From: Parabacteroides distasonis ATCC 8503
GTDB taxonomy: Bacteria > Bacteroidota > Bacteroidia > Bacteroidales > Tannerellaceae
Assembly (NCBI RefSeq): GCF_000012845.1
Contig: NC_009615.1
Span: 4,466,501 to 4,530,500, forward strand
Direction: 5' to 3'
Length of the DNA stretch: 64,000 nucleotides
Made by a program: the position numbers and the translations under genes. The notes beneath the pieces are model-generated. The model was given only the letters and a program-made list of their open reading frames with translations. It had not been told where the DNA came from and made no database searches. This document shows, piece by piece, positions 16,535 through 25,505 of this stretch; positions within the stretch are counted from its first letter, which is position 1; the number at the start of each line of letters is the position of its first letter.

Positions 16535-18289
16535 ATGAAGAATAGACTATTTGTTAACAATAATACTATTATACTATTCCTTTTTATTATAGGAAGTATC
16601 CTATTCATAGAGTTGAATTTTCGGTATTGGTATCGTTTTCTGGAGCAGTATATGATGTTTCAGACTACCGGTAGTTATTTCCAAGACCGATTGGCCGAAC
16701 CGGGTGGATTGAATGAATATGTGACTGAGTTCTTATCGCTCGCGTTTATCCATCCTTATGGAGCTTCGGTAGTGATCGCTTTATTATTAGGACTGATCTC
16801 CGGCTGTTTTTTCCTTTACTTAAAAGCTTGTGGGGTGCGTGCCTCTATGTTGGCGGCTATTCTTCCCTCTTTTTTAATTTGGATCTATCCGCTGGAGTCA
16901 ATCGCCTTGTTGACGATGCTCGCTTTCGTGCAGGTTCTTGCGTATTTGTATACTTCAATCAAGATTGATTGGCTTCGTTATCTCTTTGGCTTCTTGTTTT
17001 TGGGGGGCTCTTATTTTTTTGCGGCACCCGCTAATTTATTATTGGCCTTATTGATCGCAGTTTATGAGTGTTGTGCTAAAGAGGATAAGGCTCGTTTTGG
17101 AGTAGCCATTATCGCTATCGCTTGGGGAGGTTTGCAACCGTTGATCGCCATGCGTACGGTTTATATTCTTCCGATGCGGGAAGCGTTCTTCAGCAAACAT
17201 CTATGCCATCCCGAATATCCGATACCTAATTCTTTAGGATATATCGGGCTTTCATATCCTTTGATCGTTTTAATTCTTTATTATGTAAGGAACCGGGTTT
17301 TTATCCGTAAGGAATCTTGGAAGCGAATCGTTTCTTACGCTTTCCTTCTGATAGCGATGACTTATGGGATTCTCTATAAGAAAGACCCGATGGAGCAGGC
17401 CTATCGGTACGATTACTATGCACGGCAGGGAGAATGGCAAGAGATAGTCTCACATGCTCGTGCGCATTCGGTCCGGGATATGGATGCCCTGATTTATTTG
17501 AATCTGGCTTTATCACATACGGGACGATTTTCTGGCGATTTGATGCGTTTCCCTCAGATCGGGGTGGAGGGCTTTATCCCGCACGATCCGAAAAGCCGGA
17601 TGGGATTGATCGAGGCGAGCGAGGTTGCTTGGCAAGTAGGGCAGGTAAACGCAGCGCAACGTTTCGCCTTTGTGGGTGTATTAAGCTCGCAACGTTGCGT
17701 GCAGCCTCGTTTGATGAAGCGTTTGGTGGAGACTTATCTGGTAACCGGCGAATACCGTGCCGCCGAGAAATATATTAAGATTCTTGAATCGACTCCCCAC
17801 TACAGGGATTGGGCAAAAGCGCAGCGCCCGTTGCTCGACTCCGTGGTTTGTGCCTCTACCGATTGGATAAAGGCGAAGCGGGCGGTACTTCCGGTAACGG
17901 ATAATCCCTTAGACTTGACCTTGACATTTCCCAATGCGCTGGCTTTCTTGATCGACGATCATGCCGATAATCGTCCGGCTTTTGAGTATGGAATGGGATA
18001 CTTATTGGTTTATAAAGACTTGATGACATTTATGCATTATATGGAATTGATGAAAGAGCGAGGCGAGTCATTTCCCGTTCTCTATCAGGAGGCTATATGC
18101 CTGTTTTTCGCTGCCGTGCAGAAAGACCCGGAGGCGTTCAAAAGCTATCCGATCAGTTCGGAGGTACAAAACCGCTTTCTGCAATTTATGAAAGTGGCTC
18201 GAGGCATGCCTCCTGCCGCCTTGAAAGCGCAGTTTGGCGATACCTATTATTATTACGCTCAATTTACCCCGACTCCTAAACGACAATAA
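16535..18289 (+). CDS. multi-span membrane protein, DUF6057-like
   Basis: A 584-residue protein. Residues 1-270 contain about eight hydrophobic helices, and the rest is a soluble region rich in helices that resemble TPR-like pairs (for example LAFLIDDHADNRPAFEYGMGY). It looks like the Bacteroidales family annotated as DUF6057; no catalytic motif is visible. The next gene starts two bases after its stop, so the two are one operon, and the pairing with a CxxCH-containing beta-propeller protein suggests a joint envelope role. Function is not known. Confidence 0.75.
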   Translation: MKNRLFVNNNTIILFLFIIGSILFIELNFRYWYRFLEQYMMFQTTGSYFQDRLAEPGGLNEYVTEFLSLAFIHPYGASVVIALLLGLISGCFFLYLKACGVRASMLAAILPSFLIWIYPLESIALLTMLAFVQVLAYLYTSIKIDWLRYLFGFLFLGGSYFFAAPANLLLALLIAVYECCAKEDKARFGVAIIAIAWGGLQPLIAMRTVYILPMREAFFSKHLCHPEYPIPNSLGYIGLSYPLIVLILYYVRNRVFIRKESWKRIVSYAFLLIAMTYGILYKKDPMEQAYRYDYYARQGEWQEIVSHARAHSVRDMDALIYLNLALSHTGRFSGDLMRFPQIGVEGFIPHDPKSRMGLIEASEVAWQVGQVNAAQRFAFVGVLSSQRCVQPRLMKRLVETYLVTGEYRAAEKYIKILESTPHYRDWAKAQRPLLDSVVCASTDWIKAKRAVLPVTDNPLDLTLTFPNALAFLIDDHADNRPAFEYGMGYLLVYKDLMTFMHYMELMKERGESFPVLYQEAICLFFAAVQKDPEAFKSYPISSEVQNRFLQFMKVARGMPPAALKAQFGDTYYYYAQFTPTPKRQ

Positions 18290-18291
18290 TT

Positions 18292-19803
18292 ATGATGGAT
18301 AATACGAGGAAACGAAAGATCGTCCGAAACTTTGTGATCGGATATTTACTATTGCAAGTTCTGGTTATTGTACTATACTTGGGTTTTTGGGCGGTACATC
18401 CGGGTGGCTTTGTTGTTGCCGAGAACGAACGCATGTCTCCCCCGCCGATGTTCCCGGATTACCAAGGGGTTACTATACCTTATAATATAGCCCCATTGAA
18501 TTTCCGTATTGACGTGCCCGCTGAAAAATGCTATGCGAAGATCGAGGGTAGCGAGCAGGGGGTGTTTGAGTATTACGGAACGAATACGATCTGTTTTAAG
18601 TCCAAGGATTGGGAACGGCTTACCCGTGCGAATAAAGGTAAAGCCTTTTTTGTAACGATCACGACGAAAGAGGGAGACAAATGGACTAAATGGGCACCAT
18701 TCTCTGTCTATATCAGTGATCAAGCGATCGACTCTCATTTAGTATACCGTTTGATAGAGCCGGGATACGAGAAATGGCATATTGTGGGTATTTATCAGCG
18801 GAATTTGGAGTCGTTTGACGAACAGCCGATTATCCGTAACGATATGACTGGCTATAATTGTATGAACTGCCATTCTTTTTGTATGGGAGACCCGGGGCAG
18901 ATGATGTTCCATATGCGTGCGGCGAATGGGGGAACTTATATTGTCCAAGACAAGAAAATCAGTAAATTGAATACGAAAACGAATGGGACGATCAGTAATA
19001 TGACGTATCCTTTCTGGCATCCTTCCGGGCGCTATATCACCACATCGGTAAATGATATCAAACAGTTTTTCCATTCCGTGAAAGAGAAAAAGATGGAAGT
19101 GTTCGACTTGGAGTCCGATGTGGTGGTGTATGACGTGAAAAACAAAGAAATCCTTTCGAAAGCCTCATTGATCACAAAAGATGCATTCGAGACTTTCCCT
19201 GCGTTCTCTCCGGATGGTAAATGGCTTTATTTCTGTACGGCCCCGGCCCAGAAGATGCCGGAGAATTATGATAAGGTACGTTATAATCTCTGTCGTGTTG
19301 CGTTTGATCCGGATCGTGGCGAGATCAGCTTCCCGATCGATACGTTGGTACATGCGGATAGCTTGAGCTATACATTTCCCCGTATCTCTCCCGATGGACG
19401 TTTCCTGATGTACACGGAAACCGCTTATGGGCAGTTCCCTATTTGGCACCCGGATGCGGAGATCCGGATGATGGATTTGGAGAATCGGACAGCGATGGAT
19501 ATGTCTGCGTTGAATAGCCCGGATACGGATAGCTATCATTCTTGGAGTAGTAATAGTGATTGGGTCGTATTTAGTAGCCGCCGGGATAACGGTTTATATA
19601 CTTTACCTTATATTTGTCATATAGGGAAAGACGGTAAGCCTTCGAAACCGTTCTTATTGCCTCAAGAAGATCCGGATAAGTATGACTATCAGTTGTATTC
19701 CTACAATATTCCGGAATTGACGAAAGGTGCCGTAGAGGTCAGCCCCTATGAGATCCAGCAAGTAGCCGAGAAAAATAAACCGGAGCAGGTTCGGTTTAAA
19801 TGA
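18292..19803 (+). CDS. TolB-like beta-propeller protein with single CxxCH haem motif
   Basis: A 503-residue protein anchored by one N-terminal transmembrane helix (about 9-33). The next ~140 residues form an Ig-like or sandwich domain, then YNCMNCHSF carries a c-type haem binding motif CxxCH (residues near 188-192), followed by several PD40/WD40-like repeats with 'FSPDGKWLYF' and 'ISPDGRFLMY'. A single c-type haem on a propeller points to an envelope electron-transfer or haem-sensing role; that is inference. It is translationally close to the upstream membrane protein. Later promoter and fbp follow. Confidence 0.78.
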   Translation: MMDNTRKRKIVRNFVIGYLLLQVLVIVLYLGFWAVHPGGFVVAENERMSPPPMFPDYQGVTIPYNIAPLNFRIDVPAEKCYAKIEGSEQGVFEYYGTNTICFKSKDWERLTRANKGKAFFVTITTKEGDKWTKWAPFSVYISDQAIDSHLVYRLIEPGYEKWHIVGIYQRNLESFDEQPIIRNDMTGYNCMNCHSFCMGDPGQMMFHMRAANGGTYIVQDKKISKLNTKTNGTISNMTYPFWHPSGRYITTSVNDIKQFFHSVKEKKMEVFDLESDVVVYDVKNKEILSKASLITKDAFETFPAFSPDGKWLYFCTAPAQKMPENYDKVRYNLCRVAFDPDRGEISFPIDTLVHADSLSYTFPRISPDGRFLMYTETAYGQFPIWHPDAEIRMMDLENRTAMDMSALNSPDTDSYHSWSSNSDWVVFSSRRDNGLYTLPYICHIGKDGKPSKPFLLPQEDPDKYDYQLYSYNIPELTKGAVEVSPYEIQQVAEKNKPEQVRFK

Positions 19804-19841
19804 CCGGATCTATTTATATTCGCGTATAAATAAGAGATAAG

Positions 19842-21842
19842 ATGACAAAAGATATTATAGCCGAATCTGTACAAAACGATTTACGGTATTTGCAATTGTT
19901 GGCACGGAGTTTCCCGACGATCGCGGATGCCAGTACGGAGATCATTAATCTGGAGGCGATCTTGAACCTACCGAAGGGTACGGAGCACTTCTTGAGTGAT
20001 TTGCATGGCGAGGATCAAGCCTTTAGCCATGTGCTGAGAAACGCTTCCGGTGCCGTAAAGCGCAAGGTGAACGAGATTTTCAGTAATACGCTCCGGGAAT
20101 CCGAGAAGAAGGAGCTTTGTTCCTTGATTTATTATCCGGAGGATAAGCTGGAACTGATCAAGAGCCAAGAGCAAGATCTGGAAGATTGGTATCAAGTTAC
20201 CTTGAATCAATTGGTACGTGTTTGCCGGAACGTGTCCTCCAAATACACCCGTTCGAAAGTACGTAAGGCTTTACCCAAGGAGTTCTCCTATATTATTCAG
20301 GAGTTATTGCACGAGTCTTCCGTAGAGCCGAATAAATCCGCTTATGTGGATCAGATTATTTGTACGATCATCTCCACGGGACGTGCGGACGATTTCATTA
20401 TCGCTATGTGTAACTTGATCCAACGGTTGACAATCGACCTGTTACATATCATCGGCGATATTTACGATCGGGGTCCGGGCGCTCATCTGATCATGGATAT
20501 CCTTTGCGATTACCATAATTTCGATGTTCAATGGGGTAATCATGATATCTTGTGGATGGGAGCCGCTTCCGGTAATTTGGTAAGTATCGCCAACGTGATT
20601 CGTATGTGTTTACGCTTTGGTAATATGGCTACCTTAGAAGATGGATATGGTATCAATCTTTTGCCGTTGGCCACTTTCGCGATGGAGGCGTATGGGGATG
20701 ATCCTTGCGCGTTATTCATGCCGAAAACAAAGTTCGCCGATAATGCAATGGATGAGAAGACCACCCGTTTGATCGCCCAGATGCACAAGGCGATCACCAT
20801 CATCCAGTTCAAGCTGGAGGGTGAGATCATCCGCCGTCGTCCGGAGTTTGAGATGGATGACCGGATGTTGTTGCACCATATCGATCTGAAGCGGGGAGTG
20901 GTTCATATCGATGGAAAGGATTATACGCTTAAAGATACTAACTGGCCTACTTTAGACCCGAAAGATCCGTATCGTCTTTCTATTGAGGAAGAGGATTTGA
21001 TCCGAAAGATATTGCATTCTTTTGAGAGCAGCGAGAAGATGAAAAAGCATATGCGTTGTTTCTTCCGGCATGGGGGAATGTATCAGGTTTGTAATTCCAA
21101 TTTACTGTTTCATGCCTCTATCCCGATGAATCCGGATGGTACATTTAAGTCAGTACGTATCTTGGGGCAGGATTATAAGGGCCGTGCTTTGTTGGACCGT
21201 GTAGACCAACTGATCCGTACGGCTTATTTCAAGACCGGGGAACAGGAAGAAGTGGAATATGCGCATGATTATATCTGGTATCTTTGGGGCGGCAAGGACT
21301 CCCCGTTATTCGATAAAAGCAAGATGGCTACTTTCGAGCGTGCCTTTATCGAAGAGGCCGAGACTCATAAGGAGGAAAAAGGCGCTTATTATACGTTACG
21401 AGAGCAAGAGGAAATTTGTGATAAGATATTGGATGAGTTTGGGGTGACCGGTATGCATCGGCATATCATCAACGGACATGTCCCTGTCCGTTCCAATCAA
21501 GGTGAGAATCCCATTAAGGCGAATGGCAAGATGTTGGTAATCGATGGCGGTTTCTCCCGTCCGTATCATTTGGAAACCGGTATCGCGGGCTATACATTAG
21601 TATATCACTCCCGTGGTTTCCAGCTTGTGCAACACGAACCCTTCGAATCCCGGGCGAAAGCGATCGAGGAAGGCTTGGATATCAAATCCACCACGATCGT
21701 GGTAGAATTAAGCTCCCATCGCCAGATGGTGAAAGATACGGATAAGGGTGCGGATCTTCAAAGCCAGATCAAGGACTTGGAGAAACTTCTTTACGCCTAT
21801 CGGAATGGGTTGATAAAGGAGAAGGAGAGGATGGAGAGATAG
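19842..21842 (+). CDS. fbp: fructose-1,6-bisphosphatase, class III
   Basis: A 666-residue enzyme of gluconeogenesis that hydrolyses fructose 1,6-bisphosphate. It belongs to the class III type found in Firmicutes and Bacteroidetes, with the phosphoesterase metal motifs GDIYDRGPGAH and QWGNHDILWMGA, and NGHVPVRSNQGENPIKANG further on. The length matches the family (about 640-670). It follows the haem-motif gene after 38 bases but is functionally unrelated, so it probably has its own promoter. Metal ligands look complete. Confidence 0.96.
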   Translation: MTKDIIAESVQNDLRYLQLLARSFPTIADASTEIINLEAILNLPKGTEHFLSDLHGEDQAFSHVLRNASGAVKRKVNEIFSNTLRESEKKELCSLIYYPEDKLELIKSQEQDLEDWYQVTLNQLVRVCRNVSSKYTRSKVRKALPKEFSYIIQELLHESSVEPNKSAYVDQIICTIISTGRADDFIIAMCNLIQRLTIDLLHIIGDIYDRGPGAHLIMDILCDYHNFDVQWGNHDILWMGAASGNLVSIANVIRMCLRFGNMATLEDGYGINLLPLATFAMEAYGDDPCALFMPKTKFADNAMDEKTTRLIAQMHKAITIIQFKLEGEIIRRRPEFEMDDRMLLHHIDLKRGVVHIDGKDYTLKDTNWPTLDPKDPYRLSIEEEDLIRKILHSFESSEKMKKHMRCFFRHGGMYQVCNSNLLFHASIPMNPDGTFKSVRILGQDYKGRALLDRVDQLIRTAYFKTGEQEEVEYAHDYIWYLWGGKDSPLFDKSKMATFERAFIEEAETHKEEKGAYYTLREQEEICDKILDEFGVTGMHRHIINGHVPVRSNQGENPIKANGKMLVIDGGFSRPYHLETGIAGYTLVYHSRGFQLVQHEPFESRAKAIEEGLDIKSTTIVVELSSHRQMVKDTDKGADLQSQIKDLEKLLYAYRNGLIKEKERMER

Positions 21843-22041
21843 ATTTTAGCGTAGTCCGTCCAGAACTATAGACAAGGATAAAGGGAGATTGACAAATTGA
21901 CATTTTGTATTTTAAAGTCCCGGAGAATCGATTTTTCCGGGCTTATGGGCGTAAGGCTTCCGAAATTGAATGAAAATAATGGCAACACCTTGTCTTGTAG
22001 ATGTATATCGTTTCCCTCCCTTTTCTTCCAGCGAAAAAGAG

Positions 22042-22083
22042 AGCCTCTATTTCTTGCTTAACAAGTAAAAGGAGGCTTTTTTA
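22042..22083 (+). terminator. intrinsic terminator
   Basis: AGCCTC (22042-22047) pairs with GAGGCT (22072-22077), with an inner CTTG/CAAG pairing, followed directly by a run of six T. It lies 200 bases after fbp, so the fbp transcript may have a long 3' end or this belongs to an unseen small RNA. Confidence 0.6.
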
Positions 22084-22192
22084 TTCGGAAGTGATTGGTT
22101 TTTCATTCGGAAGTGATGCGAATCACAGTCGGAAGTATGCTACAACACTACCGTAAGTACCTTATAATACTACTGTAAGTATCTTACAACAG
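22083..22192. repeat. 22-nt tandem array, five units
   Basis: Five units of exactly 22 bases start at 22083, 22105, 22127, 22149 and 22171. Each has CGGAAGT or a close CGTAAGT at the same place; the second has the dyad GTGATGCGAATCAC and the last GTAAGTATCTTAC. Neighbouring units are most alike and the ends drift, as expected if units were copied locally and then decayed. It directly abuts the terminator. Confidence 0.8.
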
Positions 22193-22437
22193 GGTTGTAA
22201 TCGAGGGAAAAGTACTCTTTTTCTACCTTAAAACCACTAAAGAAACGATTTTCTCCTTATTTATGTTTGTAGATGAGCCTGTCGGGGAAAAGGATGTGTC
22301 ACTATAAGTGGCTTATCGAAATGAAAACGTCACTCTTTAGGTTTATCCGTTGACATTTATTTTGATCTACCGAAAGACCTCCTGTTTGATTTTCCTTACT
22401 TTTTTACATAATCATAGTTTATTTTAAAAAATTAAGT

Positions 22438-22445
22438 TACATTTG
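22438..22445 (+). promoter_or_regulatory. putative -7 element for susC gene 1
   Basis: TACATTTG matches TAnnTTTG and lies 63 bases before the SusC start at 22508, leaving a typical leader. An AT-rich stretch occupies the -33 region. Confidence 0.45.
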
Positions 22446-22507
22446 CCATGGAAATTCTCAATTGTATTTGTGAATTAAATGATCGTTAACCTAAAAATTA
22501 AGTAATT

Positions 22508-25486
22508 ATGCAACGAAAGAAAATCTTTGATTCTTTCAAACACTGGAATGTAGCCATACTTTCCGTGTTAATGTCTTTTTGCATGACAGCCGCTTTTGCC
22601 CAGTCTGGCGCTGTTAAAGGAAAAGTTCTGGACGAACTAGGTGAGCCTATTATCGGGGCGAATATCGTGGAAAAAGGTACTACCAACGGTACCATCACTG
22701 ATATTGACGGTAACTACACCCTTAGTGTGAATGACCTGAAAAAAGCAATTCTCCAAGTGTCTTTTATCGGTTACAACTCGGTAGAGGAAGCTGTGAAAGG
22801 GCGCTCTGCCGTAGATGTTAAGCTTGGTGCCTCTGTCGTGAATCTGGGAGAGGTTGTAGCTATCGGTTATGGTACGCAGACTCGTAGGGAGATTACCGGT
22901 TCCGTAGCGAACATTTCCGAGGAAAATTTTAATAAAGGAGTGAATCGTGACGCGTCCGACTTGCTGCAAGGTAAGGTAGCGGGTCTGACTATTACGTCTG
23001 GTTCCGGTGATGTAACTCGTAGTTCCCAGATTCAATTACGTGGTACTTCTACCTTGCAGAACGACCAAGGCCCGATGATCGTGATCGATGGTGTTCCGGG
23101 TGGTGATATGTCTACTGTATCACCTTCGGATATTGAGTCAATCTCTGTATTGAAAGATGCTTCTTCTGCCGCTATTTACGGTTCTCGTGCCGCTGGTGGT
23201 GTAATCTTGATCACAACGAAGAGAGGTTCCGGTTCCAGAACCCAGATCAATTATGATGGTTATCTTACCGCCTCTACCATTGCGAACAAGCCCGACATGT
23301 TGAACGCTTCTGAGTGGCGTGCCGCTAATAAGGCGTTGGGTAAAGATATCTCTACTTATGATAAGTACAACTCGGACACGGATTGGTTCGATGAGATGAC
23401 TCGTGTAGGTGTTTCTCAACAACACGCTCTTTCTTTGTCGGGTGGTTCTTCTAAGAGTAATTATCGTGCTTCTTATACTTTCTTGGATCGTAACGGTGTG
23501 GCTCGCGATAACTACATGACTCGTCATAGCTTCCGTTTCCAGTTCCAGCAACGTGCTATCAACGACCGTTTACGTATTGGATTAACGGGTGCCGCAACGC
23601 TGACGGATATGCAGATGCCGTTTTCTGATGACTATATCTTGGCTTACAATATGCTTCCGGTTTATCCGGTTTATAATGCGGACGGCTCTTATTTCACGGA
23701 TGCCAACCACAATTATGATCAAGGTAACCCGGTTCAGAACCAAGATCAGAACTATAAGAAAGCAGCTAATAACTACTTCTATGGACAAGGTGATGTACAG
23801 TTCTCTATTTTGGATGGACTGACAACCAAGGTGAACCTGTATAAGAGCCGTTTCTCATCTGACTATAGCGAATGGCAAGATCCTCGGAACTCTCGTGGAC
23901 AGGGTGATACGGGTAAGGCAATCCGTCGTAATAGACTATGGGATCGTAACTTGTTAGAGTGGACCGCTAATTATACGAAAGCTTTTGGCTCGGCAGAGGA
24001 GCATAAGGTCGATGCTATCGTTGGTTATTCTTGGGAAAATAACTTGTACGCCGACCAGAAATCGGAGGCTACGAATTTCGCCGTAGGATCGATGGGCGCT
24101 GATAATATCCAATCCGGAAACTTGCTGAAGATCGGTAATGTTACTTCCAGCCGGAATGAATATAAACTGATCTCTTTGTTCGCTCGTGCGCATTATAGCT
24201 TTAAAGAGCGGTATATGATTACGGCTACGGTTCGCCGAGATGGTTCTTCCAAATTCGGTGCTAACCATAAGTGGGGTACTTTCCCTTCAGTTTCCGCTGC
24301 TTGGGGTATCAGCCAAGAGTCTTTCATGAAAGATACGAAGTGGATCAATGATTTGAAATTACGTGCAGGTTACGGAATTACCGGTAACCAAGATGGTTTG
24401 AGACCTTATAAGTCATTGGATTTGTATTCAGCTTCTGGTACTTATTATAACAACGGATCTTGGCCGACAGCTTTCCGTCCTTCACAGAACGCGAACCCGA
24501 ACTTGAAATGGGAGCAGACTGCTATGTTAAATATCGGTTTGGACTTCACCTTGTTCAATAGTCGTTTGAGCGGTACGATCGAATGGTACGACAAGCGTAC
24601 GAAAGATATGCTTTACAACTATGAGGTTTCTACTCCTACTTACGTATACAATCAGATTCAAGCGAATGTAGGTGATATGAAGAATACAGGTGTTGAGATC
24701 TTATTGAACTTAGACGTGATCCGTAATAAGGACTTTACGTGGACAACCTCTCTCAATCTTGCTCATAACAAGAATGAGATCACAAAACTGTCTAATGAAT
24801 TGTTCTCTACGGGACGTGTTTACGTGGGTGATCCTTGGATTCGCGGTGCTTCAGGTGTGACTTCACACGTAGTTGAGGAAGGTCGCCCGGTCGGACAGTT
24901 CTTCATGCTGAAATGTAATGGCCTTGATGAGAATGGTAAATTTATCATTGAGGATATAAATGGTGACGGACAGATCACGGATGATGACCGTACGTATGTT
25001 GGTGACGCTCAACCTGATTTGACATATGGTTGGAATAACACATTCAACTGGAAAAACTGGGACGCAAGTTTCTTCTTCCGTGGAACAATTGGCAATAAGG
25101 TATTGAACAACCCATTGGCAGCTTACGGTAATAATACATATATCGATGGAACGAATGTAATGGATAACGATAATCTGTTGACATTAAGTGAAAACTCTCG
25201 TGTATGTTCTTATTATGTAGAAAACGCTTCATTCTTGCGATTGGATAACTTATCGATTGGTTATACATTCAATACGAAGAAAATCGATTGGTTGGATAAG
25301 GCTCGCTTATATGTAGCCGGTCAGAATCTATTCGTGATTACAGGTTATAAAGGATTGGATCCAGAAGTTGAGAATTTCCGTGGTGAGGCTAGCGATGACA
25401 ACGCAGGTTTGTCTCCGGGTATTGAACCTCGTAACTACATGCCGAAGGCACGTTCATTTACATTTGGTGTTAACTTAACATTCTAA
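22508..25486 (+). CDS. SusC/RagA-type TonB-linked outer membrane protein
   Basis: A 992-residue nutrient importer. After a signal peptide (about 1-31) comes a carboxypeptidase-regulatory-like domain with GTTNGTITDIDGNY, the SusC-family TonB box region AIGYGTQTRREITGSV, a plug with QIQLRGTST and DASSAAIYGSRAAGG, and a 22-strand type barrel. It is followed after 19 bases by a SusD lipoprotein and so forms a complete outer membrane pair. There are no glycosidases, sulfatases or sigma/anti-sigma genes nearby, so the ligand cannot be inferred; small pairs such as this often take up peptides or glycan fragments released by others. Confidence 0.95.
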   Translation: MQRKKIFDSFKHWNVAILSVLMSFCMTAAFAQSGAVKGKVLDELGEPIIGANIVEKGTTNGTITDIDGNYTLSVNDLKKAILQVSFIGYNSVEEAVKGRSAVDVKLGASVVNLGEVVAIGYGTQTRREITGSVANISEENFNKGVNRDASDLLQGKVAGLTITSGSGDVTRSSQIQLRGTSTLQNDQGPMIVIDGVPGGDMSTVSPSDIESISVLKDASSAAIYGSRAAGGVILITTKRGSGSRTQINYDGYLTASTIANKPDMLNASEWRAANKALGKDISTYDKYNSDTDWFDEMTRVGVSQQHALSLSGGSSKSNYRASYTFLDRNGVARDNYMTRHSFRFQFQQRAINDRLRIGLTGAATLTDMQMPFSDDYILAYNMLPVYPVYNADGSYFTDANHNYDQGNPVQNQDQNYKKAANNYFYGQGDVQFSILDGLTTKVNLYKSRFSSDYSEWQDPRNSRGQGDTGKAIRRNRLWDRNLLEWTANYTKAFGSAEEHKVDAIVGYSWENNLYADQKSEATNFAVGSMGADNIQSGNLLKIGNVTSSRNEYKLISLFARAHYSFKERYMITATVRRDGSSKFGANHKWGTFPSVSAAWGISQESFMKDTKWINDLKLRAGYGITGNQDGLRPYKSLDLYSASGTYYNNGSWPTAFRPSQNANPNLKWEQTAMLNIGLDFTLFNSRLSGTIEWYDKRTKDMLYNYEVSTPTYVYNQIQANVGDMKNTGVEILLNLDVIRNKDFTWTTSLNLAHNKNEITKLSNELFSTGRVYVGDPWIRGASGVTSHVVEEGRPVGQFFMLKCNGLDENGKFIIEDINGDGQITDDDRTYVGDAQPDLTYGWNNTFNWKNWDASFFFRGTIGNKVLNNPLAAYGNNTYIDGTNVMDNDNLLTLSENSRVCSYYVENASFLRLDNLSIGYTFNTKKIDWLDKARLYVAGQNLFVITGYKGLDPEVENFRGEASDDNAGLSPGIEPRNYMPKARSFTFGVNLTF

Positions 25487-25505
25487 TTAAAAAGATAAGC
25501 TTATT

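Larger units (their letters stand above)
21843..22507. other. 665-bp intergenic region with hairpins and a 22-nt array
   Basis: No gene is visible. From left to right it holds a hairpin at 21919-21941 (CCCGGA with TCCGGG around an AATCGATT core), a terminator at 22042-22083, a five-unit 22-nt array at 22083-22192, about 240 bases with no recognisable feature, and a -7 like element at 22438 for the SusC gene. The featureless part is AT-rich and could hold regulatory sites. Confidence 0.7.

Noticed and set aside
22083..22192. Could the 22-nt array be a CRISPR array?
   Set aside because: Units abut with no spacers, are too short, drift in sequence, and no cas gene is in the window.
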